64,000 bases of DNA from VXYL01 sp963665195 (GCA_963665195.1 OY762070.1:1674001-1738000); one strand, 5' to 3'. Shown: positions 44,007 to 53,056, counted from the stretch's first letter. Translations and numbers: made by a program. The notes: generated from the letters alone by a model not told the origin.

Positions 44007-44786
44007 TCAACGAAACGAAGCGTAGGTGGACGCCTTGAGCGCCGCCGACTCTGCGGGCGACGAGAGCACATGCCGCGCCGCGAAGTCGTCGGCCTGCGGA
44101 TAGCCACTCGCCCGCACGCGGACAGCCGCCTTGTCGATGTCGAACGCCGTGTGGTGCAACTGCACCGCGGGCCCGAGCAGGAGCCAATCTGCGCCGGTGC
44201 GCCCGAATGGCATGCCGACGCTCCCCGCGTTGACGACGCGAATGCCGCCGACCAAGCGGTCGAACTGCATGTGCGTATGGCCGCAGACGACGACTTCAGC
44301 CGTCACACCGTCGAAGGCTTGCAGCAGCGCCTTCTCAGGTGTCAAGCGTGTGAAACACTCGGTCTCGCTGCGCGGGGTCCCGTGGCAGAAGAGCACGCGC
44401 CCTACACCTTCGATGTCGAATTCATCCGCTTCGTGCCACTCCTCGATCATGGATCGATGCTCGGCCAGCAGCTTGTTCGCGGTCCAGCGCAACTCCTCGC
44501 GTTGCGGTTCCGGGAGCGGCTCGCCACTGGTCGTGCCCCAGTACCTCGCAGCACCAGGGCGTCCAGCCGCCGCCTCCGACAACACCGCCAAGTCGCCGTT
44601 GCCCATGATGAAGTGCGTCGGCACGTCCGGCCCGGCAAGCAACTCGAGGGTCTCGCGAGGCATCGGACCAGGGAGGACATCGCCGCCAACAACCACCCGG
44701 TCCGCCCGGGCAGCCCGGACATCATCGAGCACCGCTTCAAGCGCAGGCAGGTTCGCATGGATGTCGTAAAGCGCCGCTACTCGCAT
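44007..44786 (-). CDS. Metallophosphoesterase (calcineurin-like)
   Basis: About 259 residues. Metal and phosphate motifs appear in order: ALYDIHANLPAL (D8, H10), VVVGGDVLPGP, FIMGNGDLAVL (GNGD rather than GNHD), FCHGTPRSETECF and VVCGHTHMQF. It belongs to the small YfcE/ApaH-like phosphodiesterases acting on nucleotides or nucleic-acid ends. The start at 44786 overlaps the end of the DUF523 gene by 10 bases (an ATG at 44801 is also possible), so it closes the minus-strand operon that begins at 50759. Confidence 0.87.
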   Translation of the reverse strand: MRVAALYDIHANLPALEAVLDDVRAARADRVVVGGDVLPGPMPRETLELLAGPDVPTHFIMGNGDLAVLSEAAAGRPGAARYWGTTSGEPLPEPQREELRWTANKLLAEHRSMIEEWHEADEFDIEGVGRVLFCHGTPRSETECFTRLTPEKALLQAFDGVTAEVVVCGHTHMQFDRLVGGIRVVNAGSVGMPFGRTGADWLLLGPAVQLHHTAFDIDKAAVRVRASGYPQADDFAARHVLSSPAESAALKASTYASFR

Positions 44787-45376
44787 GTCGCGGTTCGCCA
44801 ATGGCCGGTGCCGAGCAGTTCGGCTATCCGCTGACGAACATGCGCTGGGTCAGCGTCGCCGCCGCGGAATCGGCCTACGGCGAGAGCGAACTCATGCAGC
44901 GCGTCTTCCTCCGCCAACGTCTCGGCGTCGGCTGCGGGCAGGTCCGGATAGGCATTCAGGACGGCCGATGCATAGACGCCGCGCCCCATGCGCCGGAACC
45001 CGCCGCCCTTGTCGAATACCTTGACTCCGGCGAGGCCGCAGCTTGGCGAGCGGTCCGCGAAGATGTAGCCGTGGACCCCGTCCAGCTTTGCGGCCACGTC
45101 CTCGGCGTAGGCTTGCAGGCGCGCAGTGTAGTCCCGATGCGGGTCGGCCACGGCCAATGCGCGCGACGCCATTGCGTCGCCGACAAGCTGGATCGGTTCC
45201 CGTGGCACGCCCATGCCGATGCCGACTTCCGGGCACAGGCCCACCAGGTCGAACAATCGCTCGGCCCGTCGGCGCGGCCAGACATCGCCGTTGTGGTCGC
45301 CGTCCCAGCGCACGGGGCGGCCTAGCAGGCATTCGCTGACGGCCACTCGGCCGAGCTTCGCGCCGGATTCAGCCAC
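44777..45376 (-). CDS. DUF523-family protein
   Basis: A 199-residue protein with the DUF523 cysteine pattern: AVSECLLGRPVRWDGDHN, LCPEVGIGMGVPREPIQLV and FADRSPSCGLAGVKVF. The three conserved Cys regions suggest metal or iron-sulfur binding; the family is uncharacterised. The GTG at 45374-45376 overlaps the stop of the acyl-CoA dehydrogenase gene in GTGGCTGA, supporting this start and translational coupling. Confidence 0.85.
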   Translation of the reverse strand: MAESGAKLGRVAVSECLLGRPVRWDGDHNGDVWPRRRAERLFDLVGLCPEVGIGMGVPREPIQLVGDAMASRALAVADPHRDYTARLQAYAEDVAAKLDGVHGYIFADRSPSCGLAGVKVFDKGGGFRRMGRGVYASAVLNAYPDLPAADAETLAEEDALHEFALAVGRFRGGDADPAHVRQRIAELLGTGHWRTATCE

Positions 45377-46286
45377 CGTGGACGATGAAGTCCCAGAGAC
45401 GCTCGGCGCCGCCTTCCGCGATGCGCCTGCCAAGCCGTTCCTGCCAGCGGCTCTCGCGACCGTACTCGTCGCGCCAGGCCCACAGTCGGCGGGTGAAGTG
45501 GTGCAGGACGTGCTCGTGGGTGAAGCCCATGGCACCGAAGACCTGATGGGCGATCTCGGCAGCGATCCCGGCGGCTTCGCCCACGCGGGCCTTCGCGGCA
45601 GCCGCTTGATTGACGAATCCAGGCGACCCCAGTGCTTCCACCGCCGCATCGGCGGCCCGCCCGGCGGCGGCGACTTCGCCGGCCAGCACGGCAAGCTGAT
45701 GCTGGACGGCTTGGAATCTGGCGATGGGACGGCCGAATTGCTCGCGCTCGGTGGCGTAGCCCACCGCCAAGGACAGGACGCGGCTGAGAGCGCCAGCCAT
45801 CAGCGCCGCCCGCGACAGCGCGAGCATCTCGGCGAAGTCCGGCGGCACGTCGGCATCCTCGGCCGCGCGAAGCCGCACGCCGTCGCGCGCCTCGCCGGCG
45901 AGATTGGCGCCCTGCCCAGTCACCTCGAAGTCCGTGCCGAGCGCGCCGTCGACGGTCAGCACGCGCTGCGCGGCTCTGCCCCAAGGCGCAACGCCCTGCT
46001 GGGCGATCGTGGTGAAGCCTTCGCCAAGGTCATCATCGAGCACCGCGTTCCCAAGCAGCATCTCCGCCAGCGGCAACGGCACCGCGTGGGCGCCGGCGAT
46101 CTTGAGCAGCCCGAACAGATCCGCCAGCGCGGTGCCGGACTGCGGGCTCCCCACCAGATGCAGCCCGGCTTCCCGAACGACATTCCACAAGGCATCGGGA
46201 AACGCGTGCTCGGCGGAATCGAGCAGCGCCTTGTCCACATGATCCGCGAAGATGCGCTCCGCGGTCGCCGCGATCAGAGCATCCAT
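45369..46286 (-). CDS. Acyl-CoA dehydrogenase, short subunit
   Basis: A 305-residue acyl-CoA dehydrogenase-like protein, shorter than the usual ~380, with a weak N-terminal domain (MDALIAATAERIFADHVDKA). The C-terminal helical bundle is well kept (SLAVGYATEREQFGRPIARFQAVQHQLA and HQVFGAMGFTHEHVLHHFTRRLWAW). Such short proteins pair with a full-length partner to form alpha2-beta2 dehydrogenases acting on cyclic or steroid side-chain CoA esters. The full-length partner precedes it with a TGATG overlap. Confidence 0.87.
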   Translation of the reverse strand: MDALIAATAERIFADHVDKALLDSAEHAFPDALWNVVREAGLHLVGSPQSGTALADLFGLLKIAGAHAVPLPLAEMLLGNAVLDDDLGEGFTTIAQQGVAPWGRAAQRVLTVDGALGTDFEVTGQGANLAGEARDGVRLRAAEDADVPPDFAEMLALSRAALMAGALSRVLSLAVGYATEREQFGRPIARFQAVQHQLAVLAGEVAAAGRAADAAVEALGSPGFVNQAAAAKARVGEAAGIAAEIAHQVFGAMGFTHEHVLHHFTRRLWAWRDEYGRESRWQERLGRRIAEGGAERLWDFIVHGG

Positions 46287-47431
46287 CAGCGCAGCCCCAG
46301 CCCGCGGGCGATGACGCCGCGCAGAATCTCCCGCGTGCCGCCGCGGATCGTGAACGACGGCGACGCCAGCAGGGTCTGCTCAAGGCTCCGCGCCAGCGGA
46401 TGCGCCGCCGCCAAGTCGGGGCTGACGAGCCGCACCAGTTCTGGGAGCAGCTTCTCGAAGTCGTTGCCGAGCGCCTTCACCAGCGCCGCCTCCACCACCG
46501 GGCTGGCGCCGTCTTGCAGCATGGCGGCGACGGAGATGGACATCTGGCGCAGGGTCATCAAGTGGCTCGCCAAGCGGCCGATCAGCACGGCCTGGGCGGC
46601 GCTTGGCGCCGGGCCGCAGTGGCGGACGAACTCGACGAATACGCGGAATGCGGAGAGGAAGCGCTCGGGGCCGCTGCGCTCGTAGCCGAGCTCGCTGGTC
46701 ACCTGCGTCCAGCCGTTGCCCGGTTCGCCCACCACGTCGGCATCGGCAACGAAGCAATCGTCGAAGACCACCTCGTTGAAGTCTTCGCCGCCGGCGATGT
46801 TCTTGATGGGGCGCACGGCCACGCCATCGGCGCCGAGGTCGATCAAGAGCTGCGACAGGCCCGCGTGTCGATCTTCGGCAAGGGGCTCGGTGCGCACCAG
46901 GGCGATGATGTAGTGGTTGCGCTGCGCATCCGTGCTCCACAGCTTCGTGCCGTGTACGCGCCAGCCGCCATCGACTTTGGTGGCCCGGGTGCGCACCGAG
47001 GCGAGGTCCGAACCGGCGTTCGGCTCGCTCATACCGATGGAGAAATAGCACTCGCCGCGGGCGATGCGCGGCAGATGGCGGCGGCGCTGCGCCTCGCTGC
47101 CGAAGCGCAGGAGCAGCGGGCCGCTTTGCCGGTCCGCGATCCAATGGGCGCTCACGGGCGCGCCGGCGGCGAGCAACTCCTCGGTGACCACGTAGCGCTC
47201 GAAGAAGCTGCGCTCGCCGCCGCCGTACTGCTTCGGCCAAGTCATGCCGATCCAGCCCCGGGCGCCGAGCTTCTGCGAGAACGCTGGCGAATGGCCTTGG
47301 TTGAAATCCGAGTTCGGCCAGTAGTCCGCCGGCATCTCCCGGGCGATGAACTCGCGCACTTCGCGGCGCAGCGCCTCCGCCTCGGCGGGCAGGCGCGCCG
47401 CGTCGAATCGCAGCCCGGCGAACGCGCTCAC
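46286..47431 (-). CDS. Acyl-CoA dehydrogenase, full-length subunit
   Basis: A 381-residue FAD enzyme introducing an alpha-beta double bond in an acyl-CoA. YFSIGMSEPNAGSDLASVRTRA is the FAD/substrate loop, WSTDAQRNHYIIALVRTEP and VVFDDCFVADADVVGEPGNGW are typical, and the C-terminal TIRGGTREILRGVIARGLG is the FAD-contact end found in FadE17/26-like enzymes. The GTG start overlaps the stop of the P-loop gene in GTGA. With the short subunit it probably forms a heterotetramer. Confidence 0.92.
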   Translation of the reverse strand: MSAFAGLRFDAARLPAEAEALRREVREFIAREMPADYWPNSDFNQGHSPAFSQKLGARGWIGMTWPKQYGGGERSFFERYVVTEELLAAGAPVSAHWIADRQSGPLLLRFGSEAQRRRHLPRIARGECYFSIGMSEPNAGSDLASVRTRATKVDGGWRVHGTKLWSTDAQRNHYIIALVRTEPLAEDRHAGLSQLLIDLGADGVAVRPIKNIAGGEDFNEVVFDDCFVADADVVGEPGNGWTQVTSELGYERSGPERFLSAFRVFVEFVRHCGPAPSAAQAVLIGRLASHLMTLRQMSISVAAMLQDGASPVVEAALVKALGNDFEKLLPELVRLVSPDLAAAHPLARSLEQTLLASPSFTIRGGTREILRGVIARGLGLR

Positions 47432-47955
47432 AACCAGCCCGCGGCGGCGAGCATTTCATGCGCCGCATCCGTGCTCGATCGGCCAGGGCCGTTGTCCACG
47501 ACGAAGTCCTCCAACGCCGCGGCCCGCAGAATGCCGTCCAGTGCTGTCGAGCGGGCGAGGAACTTCGCTTGCCAGATGCCCGGCTCGCGCTGTCGCAGGC
47601 GGCCGTGCATCGTCGCGACGGGCGCCGTGAGGCGACAGACCACGGGCTCGGCGCCCGGTATCGCTTGGCGGTAGCGCTCGACGTCCGCTCGTTCCTCCAC
47701 AACGCTGGCCAGCAGCAAGCGCTCCACGCCGAGCGCCCGGTAGTTCGGCCAGATGGACGCCAGGTTGCGGAAACCCAAGTCGGCGGCGGCGGTTTGGTCC
47801 GGCGGCTGCGGGGCATAGCAGGTCAGGCAGTCGAAATCGAGGATCGCGTGCGCAACGCCGGCCTCCTGCAACAGATCGGACGCCTCGCCCATGATCGTCG
47901 TCTTGCCTGCGCCCATGGAACCGGAGATCAGGAGCAGGCGTACTCGCGCCGGCAT
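47428..47955 (-). CDS. Small P-loop kinase-like protein
   Basis: A 175-residue ATP-binding protein. LLLISGSMGAGKTTIM is Walker A at residues 12-20; AILDFDCLTCYAPQPP resembles the region after Walker B in APS-kinase/chloramphenicol-phosphotransferase-type kinases; GRLRQREPG looks like a lid. No specific family is certain. It sits between the CoA-transferase gene (4-base gap) and the acyl-CoA dehydrogenase pair, an unusual place for a kinase. Confidence 0.72.
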   Translation of the reverse strand: MPARVRLLLISGSMGAGKTTIMGEASDLLQEAGVAHAILDFDCLTCYAPQPPDQTAAADLGFRNLASIWPNYRALGVERLLLASVVEERADVERYRQAIPGAEPVVCRLTAPVATMHGRLRQREPGIWQAKFLARSTALDGILRAAALEDFVVDNGPGRSSTDAAHEMLAAAGWL

Positions 47956-47959
47956 CGCC

Positions 47960-49138
47960 TCAGCGGACGATCTGCCGGGCGCGCAGGTCCGTGATCTCGT
48001 CCGCCTCGAAGCCCGCCTCGGCCAGCACTTCCCGCGTGTGCTCGCCAAGTTCGGGCGAGCAGCGGAAGATCTCCGCCGGCGTCTCGTGGAAGCGCGCCGG
48101 CGGCCGCGCCTGGCGCATCGGGCCGGCGATGGGATGGTCGAACTCCAAGAGCGCGCCCATGGCCTTGATCTGCGGATCGTCGATCACGTCGTCGCGGGGA
48201 TTGATGCGGGCGAACGGCACCTGTTCGCGTTCGAGCCGCTCGGCGAGATCCTCCGTGTCGAAGGAGGCGTAGCCTTCGTTCAGCGCCTCTTGGAAGCGCT
48301 CGGAGTCGAGGCCCGCCTGGGTGCGGAAGCGCTCGTCCTCGAAGAGATTCGGCAGTTCCAAAGCGCGGAACAGCCCCAGCCACTCGCCGAGCTGCACGGG
48401 CATCGTGCAGATGTAGCCGTCGCGCGTCTGCCGCACCATGCCCTCGTGGGAGCGACGCCCGCCATGCGGCGTCTCGTCGCCGACGAAGGTGTAGTTCAGC
48501 ATGTTGTCCGGCCACAGGAAGAACAGCGCGGCGTCCAGCATGGAGACGTCCACCCGCTGGCCGAGGCCCGTGCGCTCCCGCGCCAGGAGCGCCGAGGCGA
48601 TGGCCTGGGCCGCGGTCATCGACGTGATCTTGTCGCAGATCAAGGAGTTGATGAGCACCGGGCGTTCGCTGGCCGGGTTCGCCTGCAGCGAACCGATGCC
48701 GGAGATGGACTGGATGATGGCGTCGTAGACGCGGCGGTTGGCATACGGGCCGCTGTGGCCGACGCCGTTGATGGACGCGAAGACCAGGCGCGGGTTCACC
48801 GCTCTCAAGGTCTCGTAGTCGATGCCGAGCCGTTCCATGACGCCGGGCCGATAGTTCTCCATCACCACGTCGGCGCCATCCACGAGACGCATGAAGACGG
48901 CCTTGCCTTCCTCCTCGCGCAGGTTGACGACCACCGAGCGCTTGTTGCGATTCATCATCGCGAACGCGCCGCCGACGCCGTTGCGCTGCGAGCCGCCGAG
49001 GTTGCGCATGAAATCGCCTTCCGGGCTTTCCACCTTCACTACGTCCGCGCCCTGATCGCCGAGGATCGACGCCGCGATGGGGCCGGAGTAAATGCTGGTG
49101 AGATCCAGGATGCGGATGCCGTCGAGAGCGCCGGACAT
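47960..49138 (-). CDS. Family III CoA-transferase (CaiB/BaiF)
   Basis: A 392-residue CoA-transferase starting MSGALDGIRILDLTSIYSGP. It shows GADVVKVESPEGDFMR, NRNKRSVVVNLREEEG, VMENYRPGVMERLG and the catalytic Asp region RRVYDAIIQSISGIGS. It would activate the carboxylate released after ring cleavage or ester hydrolysis so that the acyl-CoA dehydrogenases can act. It lies between the monooxygenase (4 bases upstream) and the P-loop gene. Confidence 0.92.
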   Translation of the reverse strand: MSGALDGIRILDLTSIYSGPIAASILGDQGADVVKVESPEGDFMRNLGGSQRNGVGGAFAMMNRNKRSVVVNLREEEGKAVFMRLVDGADVVMENYRPGVMERLGIDYETLRAVNPRLVFASINGVGHSGPYANRRVYDAIIQSISGIGSLQANPASERPVLINSLICDKITSMTAAQAIASALLARERTGLGQRVDVSMLDAALFFLWPDNMLNYTFVGDETPHGGRRSHEGMVRQTRDGYICTMPVQLGEWLGLFRALELPNLFEDERFRTQAGLDSERFQEALNEGYASFDTEDLAERLEREQVPFARINPRDDVIDDPQIKAMGALLEFDHPIAGPMRQARPPARFHETPAEIFRCSPELGEHTREVLAEAGFEADEITDLRARQIVR

Positions 49139-49142
49139 GGTG

Positions 49143-50759
49143 CTAAGCCTCCGCCGCGGCAGGTTGCAGCGAAAAGCCCTCGTAGCCGCTCGCCGCCACC
49201 GCGTCGCACTTCTCGACATAGGGCGGGAAGCCGATCAGCGGCATGAAGACCTGCGGCTTGCCGGGAATGTTCTTGCCGAGATACCAGGAGTTGCAGGTGG
49301 GATAGAGGGTCTGATCGGCCACTGCGTTGACATGCGCCACCCAGTCCTGCTCGGCATCCGGCGTCGCCTCGATGGCGCCGAACCCCTCGGTGCGCATGGT
49401 CGCGAGGCAGTCGGCGATCCAATCCACATGCTGCTCGATGGAGACGATCATGTTGGTGAGCACGGACGGACTGCCGGGGCCGGAGATCAGAAAGAGGTTG
49501 GGGAAGCCGCTGGTGGCGAGGCCGAGATAGGTCACCGGCCCGGCGTCCCACTTCTCGCCGAGCGTGCGCCCGCCAATGCCCTGGATGTTGATGCCGAGCA
49601 CCGCGCCCGTCATGGCGTCGAAGCCGGTGGCGAAGACGATGCAGTCGAGCGCGTACTCGCGACCAGCCGCCAGCACGCCGTCCGCCGTGATGCGCTCGAT
49701 GGGGCCCTTGCGCACATCCACCAGCTCCACATGCGGCAGGTTGTAGGTCTCGAAGTAGCCGGTGTCGAGGCACGGCCGCTTGCAGCCGATGACGTTGTCC
49801 GGGCACAGCAGCTCCGCGGTAGCGGGATCCCGGACGGTCTCCCGGATGCGCGAGCGCACGAAATCGGCAGCGGTCTCGTTGGCGCTCTTGTCGACGATCA
49901 GGTCGTTGTAGGCGGAGAGGAAGCCGAAGCCGCCGCGCTGCCAGCGCGCTTTGTAGTTCTCCTGCCGACGCTCCGGCGCGTCGTCGTGGGCCGGCATGTC
50001 GCCCTGCGGGATCTTCGAGCCGAAGCCCGCCGGCATGCGGTAGTTGCGAGCGCGGAACTCGGGGTATTCGCTCTTGATCTCGCGCACCAGTTCCTGGTCG
50101 ATGGGCGCATTGCGCGCTGGGATGGAGTAGTTGGGCGTGCGCTGGAAGACGGTGAGCCGCTCCGCTTGGGCGGCGATGATCGGGATCGCCTGGATGGCCG
50201 AGGAGCCGGTGCCGATGATGCCCACCCGCTTGGCGGCGAAGTCCACGCCCTCGTGCGGCCAGCGACCGGTGTGGTAGGTCTCGCCTTGGAACTCCTCGCG
50301 GCCGGGGAAGTCGGGCAGGTTCGCCGACGACAGGCAGCCCGTCGCCAGGATGCAGAACCTCGCCCGCACGGCCCGGCCGGTATCCGTCGCCACCCGCCAC
50401 TCCTGACCGCTCTCGTCGTAGTGCGCCGCAGCGACGCGGGTGTTGAAGGCGATGTCCCGCGTGAGGTCGAAGCGCTCCGCCACATGGTTGGCGTAGCGCA
50501 GAATCTCCGGCTGCCCGGCGTAGCGCTCGGTCCACTCCCATTCCTGCTGCAAGTCCTCGGAGAAGCTGTAGGAGTACTCCATGCTCTCCACGTCGCAGCG
50601 GGCACCCGGGTAGCGGTTCCAGTACCAGGTGCCGCCAACGCCGCCGCCGGCCTCGAAGACGATGGCGGAGAAGCCCGCCTCGCGCAGCCGATGCAGCATG
50701 TACAGCCCCGCGAACCCGGCCCCCACCACCACGGCGTCGTAGCGCTCTGCGTCGGACAA
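49143..50759 (-). CDS. Baeyer-Villiger-type flavin monooxygenase
   Basis: A 538-residue FAD/NADPH monooxygenase. VVVGAGFAGLYMLHRLRE is the FAD Rossmann motif, FQGETYHTGRWP exactly fits the BVMO fingerprint F-x-G-x-x-x-H-T-x-x-W-P, and GIIGTGSSAIQAIP is the NADPH site. GGTWYWNRYPGARCDVES is the cyclohexanone-monooxygenase signature. The start is TTG at 50757-50759 with a GGGGG ribosome-binding element. It converts a ketone to an ester or lactone and heads the catabolic operon down to 44007. Confidence 0.93.
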   Translation of the reverse strand: MSDAERYDAVVVGAGFAGLYMLHRLREAGFSAIVFEAGGGVGGTWYWNRYPGARCDVESMEYSYSFSEDLQQEWEWTERYAGQPEILRYANHVAERFDLTRDIAFNTRVAAAHYDESGQEWRVATDTGRAVRARFCILATGCLSSANLPDFPGREEFQGETYHTGRWPHEGVDFAAKRVGIIGTGSSAIQAIPIIAAQAERLTVFQRTPNYSIPARNAPIDQELVREIKSEYPEFRARNYRMPAGFGSKIPQGDMPAHDDAPERRQENYKARWQRGGFGFLSAYNDLIVDKSANETAADFVRSRIRETVRDPATAELLCPDNVIGCKRPCLDTGYFETYNLPHVELVDVRKGPIERITADGVLAAGREYALDCIVFATGFDAMTGAVLGINIQGIGGRTLGEKWDAGPVTYLGLATSGFPNLFLISGPGSPSVLTNMIVSIEQHVDWIADCLATMRTEGFGAIEATPDAEQDWVAHVNAVADQTLYPTCNSWYLGKNIPGKPQVFMPLIGFPPYVEKCDAVAASGYEGFSLQPAAAEA

Positions 50760-50825
50760 GGTGCAGCCCCCTGCTGGATGAAGCGGCGGATTCTACACAT
50801 CTAGCCGTTTCGGCTGCCTCGGCCG

Positions 50826-51461
50826 TCAGAGCGGCGGCGGATCCGGTATCGGGCTCAGGCGCGGCAGCATCAACACCTCAAGCAGGCCTCCGCCATACAT
50901 CGAGAAATGCAGCATCAGCGAGCCCGCACGCTTCCACGAGAATTCCGAGCCGCAGCCCGGCTCGCCGCAGATGCACACCCAGCTTCGGCCGCAGTAGTCG
51001 TCGTCCCGATGCACCGCCCGGAATGCGGAACGCGGCAGATCGCGGGGCCACCGCACAGCGCTTTCCAGCATAGGCTGATGCACCGGGAGCAGTTCCCGGA
51101 TGCTCGCGGTGGACACCGCCGTAACGTCCCCGTCTTCGCAGTGGCCCAAGTACATCCGCCGGATCGCGCCAGCGACGGCCAGGGGCTTGGGTGGCGGAAA
51201 CCCCATGAGGTCCTCATCCTCGTCATTGAAGTCCTCCACTCGCACCAGGCAGGGGCCATCGGGGCACGCTCCCCAACGGTCCAGATCGAACGCCCGAAGC
51301 GGCAAGGCCTCGCCAGCCAAGAAGCGACGCTCGCCCTCAGCATCCAACTCGCAGATCCCGCACGACCCGCAGTCACCCACGTTGCGCCTGTACCCTCGGA
51401 CGACGCCATCTCGGAGCGCCCGGATGACACGGTCCCCTTGCAAGTCCGATTCAGTCAACAC
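50826..51461 (-). CDS. Hypothetical Cys-rich protein
   Basis: About 211 residues from GTG 51459-51461, which has GGAG upstream (MLTESDLQGDRVIRAL). Not recognised. Cysteines occur as GDCGSCGICEL near the start and as WVCICGEPGCGSEF late in the protein, spaced like a zinc ribbon or knuckle. The protein is otherwise acidic (EDFNDEDEDLMGF). It lies between the catabolic operon and the methyltransferases on the minus strand. It could belong to either or to neither. Confidence 0.55.
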   Translation of the reverse strand: MLTESDLQGDRVIRALRDGVVRGYRRNVGDCGSCGICELDAEGERRFLAGEALPLRAFDLDRWGACPDGPCLVRVEDFNDEDEDLMGFPPPKPLAVAGAIRRMYLGHCEDGDVTAVSTASIRELLPVHQPMLESAVRWPRDLPRSAFRAVHRDDDYCGRSWVCICGEPGCGSEFSWKRAGSLMLHFSMYGGGLLEVLMLPRLSPIPDPPPL

Positions 51462-51569
51462 GCGCGTCGCTCCAAGGCATCGCCGGCTCGGCCACATCTA
51501 CGCACGCGATGCGTCCGCCGGGAAGAGGAACTCGGCCAAAACCCATCGGATCAACAGACTGGCATAAAG

Positions 51570-51908
51570 CTAGCCGGCCCACCCGAACATGAGAGCCAAA
51601 CAAAACCATAGGAAGAACGCTGTCGCTGCGCCGAGCAGCAACATGACAGCGCCCAAGAACAAGAGTGCAAGGAGATGGTAGAGCAGCGTCACGCCCATCC
51701 AAGCAAACGCGAACGGGAGGAGAAGAGCATGAAGAGCGATGCGCCAAGGTTTTTCGTCCTCCGCCGGATCATCCGGGAACCAGAAGCTTGCCATCTCGTA
51801 CATGCCGTCTGTGTCGCTCAGTTGAAGGGCGGCCCGCCAGTCGGAGTACCTTAGTCCGGCGAGCGGCGAAGGACAACCGAGCACCCGACGGTAGTCCAAT
51901 GCGTCCAC
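51570..51908 (-). CDS. Small hypothetical membrane protein
   Basis: About 112 residues. The first ~55 residues are soluble (LQLSDTDGMYEMASFWFPDDP). The rest is almost entirely hydrophobic and forms two or three helices (IALHALLLPFAFAWMGVTLLYHL and FLGAVMLLLGAATAFFLWFCL, in parts). The GTG start at 51908 is uncertain. It starts 26 bases after the cytosine methyltransferase stop on the same strand. Small membrane proteins beside modification genes can be defence effectors, but nothing specific supports that here. Confidence 0.45.
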   Translation of the reverse strand: MDALDYRRVLGCPSPLAGLRYSDWRAALQLSDTDGMYEMASFWFPDDPAEDEKPWRIALHALLLPFAFAWMGVTLLYHLLALLFLGAVMLLLGAATAFFLWFCLALMFGWAG

Positions 51909-51934
51909 AAGCCCCGCGACCAGCGAGATCGCGG

Positions 51935-53056
51935 CTACCGGCGGGCCAATGCCCCCTCAAGTGCTTCCAAGAACCCGTCCGCGTAGCGTAGTCGCCCTTC
52001 TCGCGCACGCCGGACGAACCCCGCGAGCGCCCGCGTCGATAGATCCGGCCAATCGCGGGTTGTGAAAGCGGAGAGCCGACCCCGTCTGGCGCGCACGGGG
52101 TGTTCGGAGACGGTCGCGGCATGGCGAGCGTCTCCTAGCCACCAAGCCGCCGTGGGCCAGCGGCCAGCCGAGTCCAAGGGCGTGTCGCCGGCCGACTCGT
52201 AGGGCATCGGGTCTGCCAATCGACGGCCGAGCCACTCAGCCACCGGCACGGAGACTGCGTTGCCGACCAAGTGCCAGCGGTAGCGTTGCGCTTTTCGGTC
52301 TTGGCTCCACGTCCACCGTTCCGGGAAGCCCTGCATTCGCTCGGTGGCCTCGATGGTGGGCGTGACTACGCGCCCGCTTGGTAGGAGCACAGCGGGCGGG
52401 GACGGGATGCCGAGGCCGGAACCGGCCTTGAGCGGCGGAATCGCATCCGCGGTGAGGCCATGCCCGGTGCGGCCTTCGGTCCAGTAGAAGGCGGTTGGAA
52501 GGCCGAGATCGATCGCCGGCCACTGGCGGTCCGGCACATCGTCGGAGAGCAGCACGTCGCGCGGGTCGCCGGTGTTGCTCGCGACGATGAACACGCGCCG
52601 GCGGCGCTGAGCCAAGCCGAATGCACGGCTGTCCACTACGCGGTACGCCCAGTGGTAGTCCAGTGCCTCTAAGCGCGAGAGGATCCGTTCCATCGCCGCC
52701 CCTTTCGCCAAGTGGAGCATGAAGTAGACGTTCTCGATCAGCACCCAAGGAACGCGTTGTCCTTCAAGCAGGCGAAACAGGCGCTCCACCACTTGGCTCT
52801 TGCTGCCATCGAGGCCCTGCTTGTCGCCCGCCATAGAGAGGTTCTGGCACGGGAAGCCGGCTGCCACCAGCTCAGTCTCCTTTGGGAGCGCTTCCAGCTT
52901 GGTGACGTCGCTTGCGAGCGCGACGCCGGGGAAGCGGCGGCGGAGCACGGCTTGGGCGGCGGCGTTGCTTTCGCAGAGCAGCAAGGTATGGTGCCCGGCC
53001 CGACCGAGGCCCAGCTCGAAGCCACCGATGCCTGCATACAGTCCTGAAACCCGCAT
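51935..53056 (-). CDS. DNA (cytosine-5-)-methyltransferase
   Basis: A 373-residue C5 methyltransferase. Motif I GLYAGIGGFELGLGRAGH binds AdoMet, motif IV GFPCQNLS has the catalytic Cys70, motif VI ENVYF has E108-N-V, motif VIII QRRRRVFIVASN and motif X GNAVSVPVAEWLGRRL are all present. The target-recognition region between motifs VIII and X is short, and an extra ~90-residue tail follows motif X. The ATG at 53054-53056 lies inside the first codons of the divergent adenine-methyltransferase gene. It probably protects DNA within a restriction/defence system. Confidence 0.92.
   Translation of the reverse strand: MRVSGLYAGIGGFELGLGRAGHHTLLLCESNAAAQAVLRRRFPGVALASDVTKLEALPKETELVAAGFPCQNLSMAGDKQGLDGSKSQVVERLFRLLEGQRVPWVLIENVYFMLHLAKGAAMERILSRLEALDYHWAYRVVDSRAFGLAQRRRRVFIVASNTGDPRDVLLSDDVPDRQWPAIDLGLPTAFYWTEGRTGHGLTADAIPPLKAGSGLGIPSPPAVLLPSGRVVTPTIEATERMQGFPERWTWSQDRKAQRYRWHLVGNAVSVPVAEWLGRRLADPMPYESAGDTPLDSAGRWPTAAWWLGDARHAATVSEHPVRARRGRLSAFTTRDWPDLSTRALAGFVRRAREGRLRYADGFLEALEGALARR

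Noticed and set aside
47428..47955. Shikimate or adenylylsulfate kinase assignment for the small P-loop protein
   Set aside because: Only the Walker A is clear; substrate-binding residues of those families are not visible.
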